Below the pieces are notes generated by a model. The model was not told the origin of the DNA, made no database searches, and saw only the letters and a list, made by a program, of their open reading frames with translations. From positions 1-64,000 of the forward strand of contig NZ_JAKRVX010000003.1 in assembly GCF_023638035.1 (NCBI RefSeq): 64,000 bases of DNA, given 5' to 3'. The translations under genes were made by a program, and so were the position numbers. This document shows positions 25,628-34,374 of the stretch, piece after piece (the first letter of the stretch is position 1; every line of letters begins with the position of its first letter). This stretch comes from Natronocalculus amylovorans (GTDB lineage Archaea; Halobacteriota; Halobacteria; Halobacteriales; Haloferacaceae).

Positions 25628-27028
25628 ATGAATCTGAGTCCTGATGCCCAGATTGCTGAACGCCTGCTCTCGGATGTTATGGACTATCCAGCGGAGCTTG
25701 GCCAGCGCCAACTCCGACACATGATCTCACTGTTGGAGAGTGAAGACCCACAGGCACGACTCAGCGCATCTTGGGGAATTGGACTCGCAGTTGAGCATGA
25801 TCCCTTGATTGTTGATTCGAACACCCGACGATTAGCACGAGCAGTTGAGAGTGAGGTCGCTGAAGCTGACGCACTCCGCACAGTCTCATACATTGCAGAA
25901 CACAGGCCACAGATGGCAAAACGGATACTTGACATTGCAGATATCGACCCCGATCGTGTCAACGAGATCGCCCCGCGCATCATCCACGGATACAAAGAGT
26001 GGGAGCCAAGCGGTGATGCTACTGTTATTGGTGGGCGTCGTTACAACGGTCCGATTGCTCCACAAGAGACTGACACAGCCGCGAACACCGATGAAGAGAC
26101 ATCCGATGCATCGCTTCAGCAGCAATCTCCCCGATCACCATCCTCCGGGGAATATCCACCAACAGCTGCTCCACCGACGCCTGAAACGCGTCCGATCTCT
26201 TTTGAAGAGTTCACCGAGATTGAGACACTCGCTGAAAAACCATGGCTCACGCTCCGTAAAGTCAGCTATCAAGCCTATGGAAACGTCTACCCTGCAATTC
26301 TCAAACAGTTCCATCATAGCGTCTCGTTTGGAAGCTCATCAGGATTTGACTCGGAGATGCACTTGTGGGAGAGGCTCAGCGAGCACCCTGCGGTTCCAAC
26401 CGTCGTTGGATGGGGTGAATTCCCAACCTCGTGGGTTGCGCATGAATATACTGGCGGTGAATCCCTCGCCGATCGACCGGGAGCAATTCCAGTTAGTGAG
26501 GCGCTTTGGATTATTGAGCAGATTAGTGATGTCATACAGTATGCGCACAATTACGGGGCAACACATGGGGGATTAACACCGGAGACGATCGAATTCGTCG
26601 AGCTATTTGGCGATCAACACGGCGATCCGTGGGATTATCCAAAAGTCACCAATTGGGGGGTTGGACGGCTGTTTGATGATAAAACACGTGCACCACTCAG
26701 TCAGATACCGGGACATGCAGCACCGGAACAGATTCAACCTAACCGATTCGGATCCATTGATGCAGCGACCGATATCTATCATCTTGGGGTGATCGCATAT
26801 CAGGCGCTTACTGGGCGGCCGCCATACGTTGGTGAGACGGATGCGGTTCTCCGAGCGGTACTTGAATCGGAGCCGGAGCCAGTCACCCGATACAACCGAT
26901 CGATTCCAGATGCGATCGGACCAATTATTCAGAAATCCATGGCAACATCGAAGGTTGAGCGATATGAGACCGTACAGGCATTCAACCGTGACCTCCGCAA
27001 CATTATCCGAACGGCTGGTGGTCAATGA
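25628..27028 (+). CDS. pseudokinase with HEAT-like N-terminal domain
   Basis: 466 residues. The N-terminal helical region (about 1-120) resembles HEAT/armadillo repeats. A Pro/Thr/Glu-rich linker covers 140-195, then a Ser/Thr kinase-like domain to 460. The N-lobe Lys is K226 (A-I-L-K-Q-F). The catalytic loop reads H313-G-G-L-T-P-E-T320, not H-R-D-x-x-x-x-N, and the metal-binding D-F-G is N342-W-G. The A-P-E motif and the D-I-Y-H-L-G helix are kept. So the fold is intact but the catalytic Asp, the Asn and the DFG Asp are gone: a likely pseudokinase scaffold or nucleotide sensor. Its stop overlaps the start of the 7-TM gene (ATGA), indicating co-translation. Confidence 0.85.
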   Translation: MNLSPDAQIAERLLSDVMDYPAELGQRQLRHMISLLESEDPQARLSASWGIGLAVEHDPLIVDSNTRRLARAVESEVAEADALRTVSYIAEHRPQMAKRILDIADIDPDRVNEIAPRIIHGYKEWEPSGDATVIGGRRYNGPIAPQETDTAANTDEETSDASLQQQSPRSPSSGEYPPTAAPPTPETRPISFEEFTEIETLAEKPWLTLRKVSYQAYGNVYPAILKQFHHSVSFGSSSGFDSEMHLWERLSEHPAVPTVVGWGEFPTSWVAHEYTGGESLADRPGAIPVSEALWIIEQISDVIQYAHNYGATHGGLTPETIEFVELFGDQHGDPWDYPKVTNWGVGRLFDDKTRAPLSQIPGHAAPEQIQPNRFGSIDAATDIYHLGVIAYQALTGRPPYVGETDAVLRAVLESEPEPVTRYNRSIPDAIGPIIQKSMATSKVERYETVQAFNRDLRNIIRTAGGQ

Positions 27029-27753
27029 TGGAGCAAGCGGTTGTCACTCCTGGAACAGGCGGTCTCACACGGTTTGTTGCATCCGTCCTACTTACGGTCT
27101 CGTGTTTTGGGGCATCTTACTACGCTGCAGGCAGTGCACGTCACTCAACGTTCAGTACTCTGTTGTGGCGATATCTCTCGCTTGCGACAGCCGTGGGTGG
27201 ATTATTTGGTGTGTTTTCAATAATTGTCACGATCGGTATTGGTGGCGCAACACTTGTGGCTGTCCGTGGACTGTTTGGACTGTTTTTCATTATCTTCCTT
27301 GCCCTCTCGATGCGAGAGCTGTACTATCAAGCGCCATATCGCAGCAGTGAGTCTGATGGGTGGATCTCACTTACTCGTGCACGACGTCTTGAAACCATAT
27401 TCATGGTGATTGTGGTCATTGAATTCAGCATCGCCATTCTCATCGGTCTCACCAGAGTTAGCCAAACCATCCAACTCTTTGCGAGCCTTGGATTCACACT
27501 GTATGGTGTTTCGTTCGCACACAGTATGCGCAATGAAACGCTCTCAAGCGGAACCGTTATTGACTCTGTACTAACGTACACAATTGCAGTCCTCTTGTGT
27601 ATCGGCATTGGATTCGCTGTCGAAAGCGGTGCCGTAGTGGGACTTCCCGACACAACCATTGACAGTGCAGTCAACATCCTCACCGTGATGGGTGCTTCTT
27701 TCCTTATTTCACTAATTATCCGACTGAAGCAGAATGTTGAGGCAGTTAAATAA
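27025..27753 (+). CDS. seven-TM membrane protein, unknown
   Basis: 242 residues with seven hydrophobic segments at about 14-36, 45-68, 70-95, 120-140, 147-165, 177-203 and 212-234. A basic/aromatic loop near 97-118 (Y-Y-Q-A-P-Y-R, then R-A-R-R-L-E) is probably cytoplasmic. No retinal-binding lysine context is evident. The topology resembles the sensor regions of some haloarchaeal histidine kinases, but no kinase domain follows. It is translationally coupled to the pseudokinase, so the pair may act as a membrane receptor and cytoplasmic scaffold. Ends 8 bp inside the convergent JAMM gene. Confidence 0.8.
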   Translation: MMEQAVVTPGTGGLTRFVASVLLTVSCFGASYYAAGSARHSTFSTLLWRYLSLATAVGGLFGVFSIIVTIGIGGATLVAVRGLFGLFFIIFLALSMRELYYQAPYRSSESDGWISLTRARRLETIFMVIVVIEFSIAILIGLTRVSQTIQLFASLGFTLYGVSFAHSMRNETLSSGTVIDSVLTYTIAVLLCIGIGFAVESGAVVGLPDTTIDSAVNILTVMGASFLISLIIRLKQNVEAVK

Positions 27754-28150
27754 TCGACACATTTCTTTTTGAGAATTCGTGCCCATCCCAGTCCCACGCA
27801 GTTACTGTCTGTGTCGGTTCGAGTGACACAATAACGTAAACCACATCGGGCCATGTTGCCAACCTTTTATCAGTTTCACTCGGCTCTGCTGGACCACATG
27901 GATGTGAGTGGTAGAACCCAATCAGCTCGCGTTGTTCCTCTATCGACTCGATCGCACGCAATTGTGCTTGGGGTTCAAGTTCATATCGAATTCGCGGCTC
28001 GGCTGCCGTATTCGAGACTGAAATGAGTGTCGTGACAGTTGCATCGTTCCCAGACCAATACCCACCGAGAACCCCACACACCTCACGTGGTGCACCATGC
28101 TCTGCCCGTTCGAAAAGCCAGCGTCGTTGATCTGCAGACAGCGAAAACAC
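27746..28150 (-). CDS. JAMM/MPN+ metalloprotease, desampylase-like
   Basis: 134 residues. Full JAMM motif: E23 (R-E-V-C-G-V-L-G-G), then H81-S-H83-P with S91 and D94 at the canonical spacing H-x-H-x7-S-x2-D. In haloarchaea such stand-alone JAMM proteins remove ubiquitin-like SAMP modifiers from proteins and from MoaD-like adducts. The start ATG gives M-F-S-L-S-A-D-Q; length fits the family. Convergent with the 7-TM gene. Confidence 0.9.
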   Translation of the reverse strand: MFSLSADQRRWLFERAEHGAPREVCGVLGGYWSGNDATVTTLISVSNTAAEPRIRYELEPQAQLRAIESIEEQRELIGFYHSHPCGPAEPSETDKRLATWPDVVYVIVSLEPTQTVTAWDWDGHEFSKRNVSII

Positions 28151-28187
28151 ACCAAACCTACGCTAGTGGGAAATAAAGGCCTATGGC

Positions 28188-29336
28188 TCAGCGACTCTGC
28201 CGATAGATGAGGTTTCGCTGCACTTCGTTTGCGCCTTCGTATATCACTGGAATCCGCACATCACGGTAGACTCGTGCAATTCGGCGCTCGGTAAGGATCG
28301 ATCGGCCACCGTGTAGCTGCATTCCTCGCTCTGCACACTCGGTTGCGACCTCCGTTGATTTGGTTTTCGCAAGTGCAGCCCAGTAGCCCGCGTTGTCATG
28401 ATTTGCGACCTTCTCGCACGCACGCCAGTTGAGCGCCCGTGCTGATTCAAACTCAAGATGCATATCCGCGATTGAGTGCTGGACTGCTTGGAACTCGTTG
28501 ATTGTCCGACCAAACGCATCACGGTCATGAACAAACGCTTCCGCCTCTTCGATCGCGGCCGCAGCAAGTCCAAGACCATGTCCACCAACAATCACACGTC
28601 CATGATTGAAGAAATCCGCAAGCATGTAAAACCCACCACCAGCAGTCCCAACGACGTTTTCTTCCGGAACAAAACAGTCCTCAAGAACGATGTGCCCCTG
28701 TTTTGAAGCTCGCATCCCCATCTTCTCCGGAATATGTTCGGCGTTGTATCCCTCAGTGTCTGTTTCGACAATAAAGAGCGAGTAGTTGCTGTATCGATCG
28801 TCTAGGTCACCCGTTTTTGCATAGACGGTGAGCCAGTCTGCTTCGACCGCATTGCCAACCCAGTATTTCTCTCCGTTGAGTTCATAGCCACCATCAACTT
28901 TCGTGGCCGTTGTCTGCATTCCTGCAAGGTCAGATCCGGTCTCCGGCTCCGACACTGCAAGCCCTGAAATTTGATCGTTTTCCGCAACCGGGCGGAGGTA
29001 GTTTTCTTTCTGTTCCTCACTGCCGTATTTTTCAACGAGCTCACAGCCAAAGCTTGCAAGCTGAAGCGTCAGTGCAATGCCTGCGTCTGCACGATAAAAC
29101 TCCTCTGCGATCGCAAGGATCTGTGCAAGATCAAGCCCTCGACCACCATACTCTTCGCTGATATCTTGGGCGATGAGTTCGGCATCCATTCCTGCTTCAA
29201 GAATTTCCCATGGATACTCACCACTGTCAAAATACTGCTGTGCGTTCGGTGCAATGTGCTCGGTTGCAAACTCACGGGCCTCGTGTTTTACGTCCCGTGC
29301 GTGCTCTGGGACGATACTGTCATCGAGTAGTTCCAT
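28188..29336 (-). CDS. acyl-CoA dehydrogenase
   Basis: FAD-dependent oxidation of acyl-CoA to enoyl-CoA, feeding electrons to ETF. 382 residues, standard length. Conserved blocks: S-G-L-A-V-S-E-P-E-T-G-S-D-L near 131 (FAD/substrate), the Y-W-V-G-N segment, and the C-terminal Y-R-D-V-R-I-P-V-I-Y-E-G-A-N-E-V-Q, containing the expected active-site Glu of the short-chain type, followed by an R-N-L-I-Y-R-Q tail. Substrate chain length is not predictable. It lies downstream of menE on the same strand, 61 bp away. Confidence 0.93.
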   Translation of the reverse strand: MELLDDSIVPEHARDVKHEAREFATEHIAPNAQQYFDSGEYPWEILEAGMDAELIAQDISEEYGGRGLDLAQILAIAEEFYRADAGIALTLQLASFGCELVEKYGSEEQKENYLRPVAENDQISGLAVSEPETGSDLAGMQTTATKVDGGYELNGEKYWVGNAVEADWLTVYAKTGDLDDRYSNYSLFIVETDTEGYNAEHIPEKMGMRASKQGHIVLEDCFVPEENVVGTAGGGFYMLADFFNHGRVIVGGHGLGLAAAAIEEAEAFVHDRDAFGRTINEFQAVQHSIADMHLEFESARALNWRACEKVANHDNAGYWAALAKTKSTEVATECAERGMQLHGGRSILTERRIARVYRDVRIPVIYEGANEVQRNLIYRQSR

Positions 29337-29397
29337 AGCTACTCTGTGGGTGCTATGGTAAAAACAACCATGGAATCACAATAAACAGATTGATTGT

Positions 29398-31089
29398 TTA
29401 TTCTTGTACGGACTCGTCAGTATCGCTCTCGTTGCTCTGTGGTTCTGTCGGTTCCGTTGTCGTCTCTTCTGTTTGGGATTCTGGTGTGTGGGCCTCGCTA
29501 TTTTTAGTCTCTTCTGCTGTGGCAATGTCGTCTGAAACAAGCTCATCAGGAACGAGTACATCGTCACTTTCTGCATCGGGAATCTGGTGTGCCTCACGGA
29601 TCGATTTTGCAAATGAAAGAAGCTGTTCTCGAACGGTGCTTCGGTCGATCGTTCCTGAGACCGTTCGAGGAATTTCATCGGTAAAGGTCAAAAACCGAGG
29701 GAGTTTGAATCCGGCAAGCCGTTCACGACAGAATGCATCGATGTCGTCCGCAGAGACTGACTCATCACTTCGACAGACGAGTGCAGCAACCCGTTCATTC
29801 CATGTTTCATCAGGAATACCGACCACCGCTGCATCAGTGATTGTTGGATGCGAAAGTAGTACCTCAACGACCTCTCCTGGATCGACGTTTTCACCGCCGG
29901 TGTTAATCCGATCGTCAACACGGTTGAGTATATATAAATAGCCGTCATCGTCTTCATATCCAATATCGCCAGTTCGGAGCCCATACTCACAGAATGCCTC
30001 CGACGTTCGCTCTTGATCTTGGTAGTAGCCCGGTGTCACTGTTGGGCCACCCACAATAATCTCACCCTGCTCTCCCGGTGACACCGGCTCATCATCAGAA
30101 TCAACAATCGTCACATCTGTCCACAGGAGCGGTCGGCCGACTGTATCTGGTCGTTCAAACGCCTCAGACTGGCGTGCAGTGGCTATCTGCGAGGCGGTCT
30201 CGGTCATTCCATAGGTTGGAAACACCGGAACAGAGTAGTTTCGACATCGATCAATAAGTGCCGTAGATGCAGGTGCACCACCAAGAAGCACAACGCGAAG
30301 CGAGTCCGAAAGCGTCCCTCGACTATCAAGCATCGACAATAGCATTGTTGGTACAAGCGAAACAATCGTCACACCATGGCGATCAATATCGTCTGCAGTT
30401 CTGCCTGCCTCAAACTCCGATCGAAGAACAACGGTTGTGCCATACAGTGTTGACCGAAATAGCGGCGCAATTCCACCCATATGAGCAAGCGAGAGTGTGA
30501 CAAGCCATCTGTCAGCTGGGTCGATACCCAATTTGAATCCGGATGCAACTGCACTTGCGAGAAGATTCCCCATGGTGAGTGTCACAAGCTTTGGTTTTCC
30601 CGTTGTTCCAGAGGTTGATAACAGCAGTTGCGGATCAGACCGCTCCCACTCGTATGGCTCGATCTCCGCTGGTTCGGTCTCTGGAATTGATGCGACACCT
30701 TCCCATTGTGGCTCATCAACCGTTGCGACCGGTGTCTCACCCGCCGCTTCAACAGCGACCTGCTCTGTTTCTGCGCTACAGACAACCAATGCTGAATCGC
30801 TTCGTTCTATCCGATCAGCAAGCTCCCGTGGTGTGAGCCGATTGCTGAGAGGAACAATCGTTAATCCAAGCCGCATTCCTGCATGGAATAGTCCTACAGC
30901 AGTGACTGTGGTTGGCAGCAAGAGTGCAACTGTATCGGTCTGTTGGATACCAAGCGCACAAAGCCGCCCCGCGGCTTCTTCAACCGCTCTATCAAGTGCC
31001 TCATAGCTCCACGTCTCGTCATCGTCTGCAGAGACGATTGCAGTTGCATCAGGGGTTGCACGCGCACGGTGCGTCAGCCAGTCACGCAT
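29398..31089 (-). CDS. menE: AMP-forming o-succinylbenzoate-CoA ligase
   Basis: 563 residues of the acyl-adenylate-forming family. Motif L-S-T-S-G-T-T-G-K-P-K near 160 binds ATP; Y-G-M-T-E-T-A near 290 and the hinge Y-I-L-N-R-V-D-D-R-I near 388 follow, then the C-terminal subdomain. It best fits MenE of menaquinone synthesis (o-succinylbenzoate to its CoA thioester), since halophiles use menaquinone, but no other men gene is in the window. Odd point: residues after about 500 form a Glu/Thr/Ser/Asp-rich tail of about 60 residues, unlike normal MenE, which end soon after the C-terminal catalytic region. Confidence 0.82.
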   Translation of the reverse strand: MRDWLTHRARATPDATAIVSADDDETWSYEALDRAVEEAAGRLCALGIQQTDTVALLLPTTVTAVGLFHAGMRLGLTIVPLSNRLTPRELADRIERSDSALVVCSAETEQVAVEAAGETPVATVDEPQWEGVASIPETEPAEIEPYEWERSDPQLLLSTSGTTGKPKLVTLTMGNLLASAVASGFKLGIDPADRWLVTLSLAHMGGIAPLFRSTLYGTTVVLRSEFEAGRTADDIDRHGVTIVSLVPTMLLSMLDSRGTLSDSLRVVLLGGAPASTALIDRCRNYSVPVFPTYGMTETASQIATARQSEAFERPDTVGRPLLWTDVTIVDSDDEPVSPGEQGEIIVGGPTVTPGYYQDQERTSEAFCEYGLRTGDIGYEDDDGYLYILNRVDDRINTGGENVDPGEVVEVLLSHPTITDAAVVGIPDETWNERVAALVCRSDESVSADDIDAFCRERLAGFKLPRFLTFTDEIPRTVSGTIDRSTVREQLLSFAKSIREAHQIPDAESDDVLVPDELVSDDIATAEETKNSEAHTPESQTEETTTEPTEPQSNESDTDESVQE

Positions 31090-31137
31090 TGCGTCGAGAT
31101 TTGTGGGCGGTCACTACACTCTTTCCCTTCATCGGAG

Positions 31138-31566
31138 CTATTCCTCCTGCCGAACAGTGAGCACTGGTACGTCCGAACTCCGTACAACACGCTCGGTAAC
31201 ACTTCCTAGGAGGTAGCGATTGAGCCCTGTCCTCCCATGTGTTCCCATTACTATGAGATCGACATCGCTCTCATCGGCATACTCCAGGATCTGTGCATGT
31301 GGTGCCCCGTGGGAAACTGCGGTTGTAACAGTTACTCCTCGTTCGCGCCCAGCATCTTCGATCGCACCAACCGCACGTTCTCCCTCTGTTTTTAATGAAT
31401 CAAGGACAACGTCAGCTCCCGCTTCAAGCGACGCATACATCGACCCATCAATAACGTAGAGCGCATGTACCGTCGCGCCGTACCGTTCGGCTAGGTTGAG
31501 CCCATGCTCACACGCTGCATCTGCTGCGGGGCTTCCGTCTGTTGGGATCAGGATTGAATCGTACAT
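31138..31566 (-). CDS. universal stress protein (UspA fold)
   Basis: 142 residues with the Usp start M-Y-D-S-I-L-I-P-T-D-G-S and the nucleotide-binding motif G-T-H-G-R-T-G-L-N-R-Y-L-L-G-S-V-T (G-x2-G-x9-G-S), so it should bind ATP. Cytoplasmic dimer; haloarchaea carry dozens of these with mostly unknown roles. Single gene with a short spacer before menE. Confidence 0.93.
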   Translation of the reverse strand: MYDSILIPTDGSPAADAACEHGLNLAERYGATVHALYVIDGSMYASLEAGADVVLDSLKTEGERAVGAIEDAGRERGVTVTTAVSHGAPHAQILEYADESDVDLIVMGTHGRTGLNRYLLGSVTERVVRSSDVPVLTVRQEE

Positions 31567-31612
31567 ACCCGATAATCACAACCAGCATACAAAATCGCAT
31601 CGCCACTTAGGG

Positions 31613-31888
31613 CTACATTTTTTTAATCGCAGCCACAACCGCGTCTTCACACCGCTTAAGGCCATCAAACCGGGTTTGTTTGTCAGTTGTATCGACTGTT
31701 TTGACGACTTCCCATCCATCTCCAGTGAGTGCCAGCCCTTTGACCCACCTCTCGGTTGCAATAATCAGTCCCAGTGTTGGACCTGATTCAGCAGTCGCGA
31801 TTACAAGAGAGAACGCATCCGTCCGGTTGAGTTCTGCAACATCTCGCTCCGTAAGGGCCCGGTTTGGAAGGGTCGAAAGGATACTCAT
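31613..31888 (-). CDS. small conserved hypothetical protein
   Basis: 91 residues from M-S-I-L-S-T-L-P-N-R. The frame extends eight codons upstream, but the inner ATG fits better. Soluble alpha/beta-looking with an A-L-T-E-R-D-V-A-E-L segment and a C-terminal helix ending A-I-K-K-M. No catalytic motif seen. I cannot assign a family with confidence. Divergent from the Agl23-like gene. Confidence 0.65.
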   Translation of the reverse strand: MSILSTLPNRALTERDVAELNRTDAFSLVIATAESGPTLGLIIATERWVKGLALTGDGWEVVKTVDTTDKQTRFDGLKRCEDAVVAAIKKM

Positions 31889-31995
31889 AGCTTCATTTTC
31901 AGCTGGCAACACATGTCTTTCACGGTCACAGCCGGTGTCTGCTGCCCGTTGTGAACCAGAAAGGTTCTATTCCTTGCTCTCACTGTTCGATACAT

Positions 31996-33621
31996 ATGCG
32001 ACGTCCCCGTGTCCGTCTCGATCGGACAGTTCAAGCAATCTGTGTAATTGCAGTGGTTGGACTGTTGCTCCGCCTTGGTGGGCTTGGTACACGACCGTTC
32101 CATTGGGATGAAGCCCGCGTTGGATATTGGACGCTTAGATATCTTGACAGCGGGGCGTATTCGTATCGTCCGGTTGCTGGTGGACCGCTCTTATATCACC
32201 TCAACGAGTTTTTGCTTCCACTTATCGGCACCACAGACGCCACTGCACGGCTTTCAGTTGCCATTGTTGGCGCACTTACACCGTTTTGTGCCCTCTTATT
32301 TCGAGATCGACTCCGAGAGGATGAGACGATCGCAATCGCTTTTGTCCTTGCGTTTACACCGCTCTTGCTCTACTATTCGCGCTTTCTTCGTGGTGACCTT
32401 CCGGCTGCGATCTTCATGCTTACAACCGTTGGGTTTGTCGTTCGGGCGATCGACCGATCGGACCATCGTTATTTATACGCAGCTAGCGTTTCCCTCGTGG
32501 CTGCGCTAAGTGCCTCCGCATTTGTGGTTGTCCATCTGCTCTGTTTGGCAGTCGTGTTGGTATTGACATTTGATCACCGACGTGTTCGCGGCAATCGTGC
32601 ACGCACCGTCCTCTCAGACCTTCGAGCTGGTGTAACAACGACTCAAAATTGGGGGACACCGCTTGCACGTACGTTCTTTGTGTTCCTTGGCACATGGACC
32701 CTGCTGTTTGCCCCACGCGGAACGGACTGGACCTCTCTAGACGGAATCGAACGGCTCCTTGCTGGGACCTATATTGAACCTATTTCACTCTTTCGTGCGG
32801 TTCGAGTTGCGAATCACGATGGTCACGAGTTTCTACCGTATATGACTGATGCTGCAGGGACACTTCTTGCGGTCTCACTTCCAGTTGTATTGCTCGCAGT
32901 TGTCGGGTTCGTCGCCGACCGATACGGTGTCTTCAGTTCGAATGGTGCTCGATCGATTGTCACACTCACCGGTCTGTGGGCACTGTTTGGATTCTTGCTA
33001 TTCCCAACACTGAGTGAGGTGAGTGCCCCGTGGGTACTTGTTCATATCATCGTCCCGCTTACAATTCCAGCAGGTATTGGACTTGCAGCACTTGTCCGAT
33101 ATGGGAGCCATGGCGCACACACGCAAAACCCTGCTCCGGTTGCGATTGCCGCTTTACTTCTTGTCTCAGGTGGAGTCGTTGCCGGGGCAACGATCGCAGA
33201 TGCTGTCTACGGAGAGCAGACTGCAGAGAATGATCTGTCTCAGTATGCACAGCCAACAGATGATCTTGAAGCAATTGTTACGGCCGCATCTGCTGTCCCC
33301 TCCGAGGGTGACTCCCCAACCACGGTCTACGTTGGCGAGCAGTTTGTTATGGAGACGGAGCCAATACAGCCGCCGATACAGGGTGCTGAAAACCGCGCCG
33401 CATTTGCTGAACGCCTCCCGATTGTGTGGTACACCGAACGGCTTGGTGGCACCACTGAAAGCGTCGCAACACCGGCTGATATTACAGGCTCACCATCTGT
33501 TGTGGTCGCTGCACCTGAACACCGATCGGAACTTGACGACCAACTGCAGGCGTATGATGCAACGACGTATCAAACCGGATTGTGGGACCGAGAGGTTGTT
33601 GTGTATGTCCGACATCAGTGA
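31996..33621 (+). CDS. Agl23-like GT39-type membrane glycosyltransferase (TIGR03663-type)
   Basis: 541 residues with about 10-12 membrane helices and a soluble C-terminal domain from about 430. The first loop carries F-H-W-D-E-A-R-V-G-Y, the Asp-Glu motif of GT-C fold dolichol-phosphate-sugar transferases. This type is called flippase-activity-associated protein Agl23 in haloarchaea and is linked to protein N-glycosylation at the membrane. The start is the ATG of M-R-R-P-R-V; 15 upstream in-frame codons are Cys/His-rich and not haloarchaeal in style. No other agl genes are adjacent. Confidence 0.82.
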   Translation: MRRPRVRLDRTVQAICVIAVVGLLLRLGGLGTRPFHWDEARVGYWTLRYLDSGAYSYRPVAGGPLLYHLNEFLLPLIGTTDATARLSVAIVGALTPFCALLFRDRLREDETIAIAFVLAFTPLLLYYSRFLRGDLPAAIFMLTTVGFVVRAIDRSDHRYLYAASVSLVAALSASAFVVVHLLCLAVVLVLTFDHRRVRGNRARTVLSDLRAGVTTTQNWGTPLARTFFVFLGTWTLLFAPRGTDWTSLDGIERLLAGTYIEPISLFRAVRVANHDGHEFLPYMTDAAGTLLAVSLPVVLLAVVGFVADRYGVFSSNGARSIVTLTGLWALFGFLLFPTLSEVSAPWVLVHIIVPLTIPAGIGLAALVRYGSHGAHTQNPAPVAIAALLLVSGGVVAGATIADAVYGEQTAENDLSQYAQPTDDLEAIVTAASAVPSEGDSPTTVYVGEQFVMETEPIQPPIQGAENRAAFAERLPIVWYTERLGGTTESVATPADITGSPSVVVAAPEHRSELDDQLQAYDATTYQTGLWDREVVVYVRHQ

Positions 33622-33687
33622 GGCGGTTATTGCACGCAAATTCCCGTGTCGATGGAATTACTATCTTGACTGTTGAAAGATCATTCA

Positions 33688-33963
33688 ATGGAGGCAGTCC
33701 TCTGGTATGTGTTGACCGGAACCCGTGGCGGAGCGAACCGCGTGCGGATTCTTCGGGCGCTTAATGAGCGGCCGCGAAACGCCAACCAGCTTGCAGAGGC
33801 GCTGTCACTCGATTATAAAACGATCAGACATCATCTGGATGTCCTCGTAGAAAACGGCATTCTACAGAACAGTGGGAACGATTATGGCGCAGTGTATCTT
33901 CCGAGCGATCGTGTCCGAACGCATTGGGACACCGTTGAGACAATTATTGGGCAACTAGAGTAA
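33688..33963 (+). CDS. winged-helix ArsR-type regulator
   Basis: 91 residues. M-E-A-V-L-W-Y-V-L-T-G-T-R-G-G, then a compact wHTH: R-I-L-R-A-L, A-N-Q-L-A-E-A-L-S-L-D-Y-K-T-I-R-H-H-L as recognition helix, L-V-E-N-G-I-L and a beta wing with Y-G-A-V-Y-L. Strongly conserved type in haloarchaea. It is followed 105 bp later by a small membrane protein gene on the same strand. No ligand-binding residues are seen. The start is the ATG at 33688. Confidence 0.88.
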   Translation: MEAVLWYVLTGTRGGANRVRILRALNERPRNANQLAEALSLDYKTIRHHLDVLVENGILQNSGNDYGAVYLPSDRVRTHWDTVETIIGQLE

Positions 33964-34068
33964 ACAGATGACTACTATAACGAACAGAACACAGACTGAA
34001 CTTCTGGGAGGTATTCGGCATGAATTTGGGAAAGCCGTTATATCCTCACAACAGGTAGAGGCAACATA

Positions 34069-34374
34069 ATGAGTGTGTGGTTCGATATTGCGCGTATCTC
34101 AGCAGGACTTAACATTGTGCTGTTAGGTGCGCTGCTCTATATTTGGGGGCGGAACTACGTTGAGTTCCGATCAAAACACACGCTTGGGCTCCTGCTATTT
34201 GCACTCTTTTTGCTTGCAGAAAACGCGCTCAGTCTCTACATCTACGTCGTTGATCCAACGCTTTCAGCGTGGTTTGCAAGCGACGTGCCTGCGATAGCAT
34301 GGCGGGGGATGATGGCATTGCACGTGCTCGAGACGATCGGGCTCACGTTCCTTGTCTGGATCACGTGGGACTGA
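34069..34374 (+). CDS. three-helix small membrane protein
   Basis: 101 residues with three hydrophobic helices at about 8-27, 37-60 and 79-99, the last ending V-W-I-T-W-D. Function unknown. Proteins of this sort often sit beside the preceding winged-helix gene type in haloarchaea as I recall, so a regulator-membrane pair is likely. A TATA-like CGTTATATCC is about 30 bp upstream, so it has its own promoter. Confidence 0.75.
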   Translation: MSVWFDIARISAGLNIVLLGALLYIWGRNYVEFRSKHTLGLLLFALFLLAENALSLYIYVVDPTLSAWFASDVPAIAWRGMMALHVLETIGLTFLVWITWD

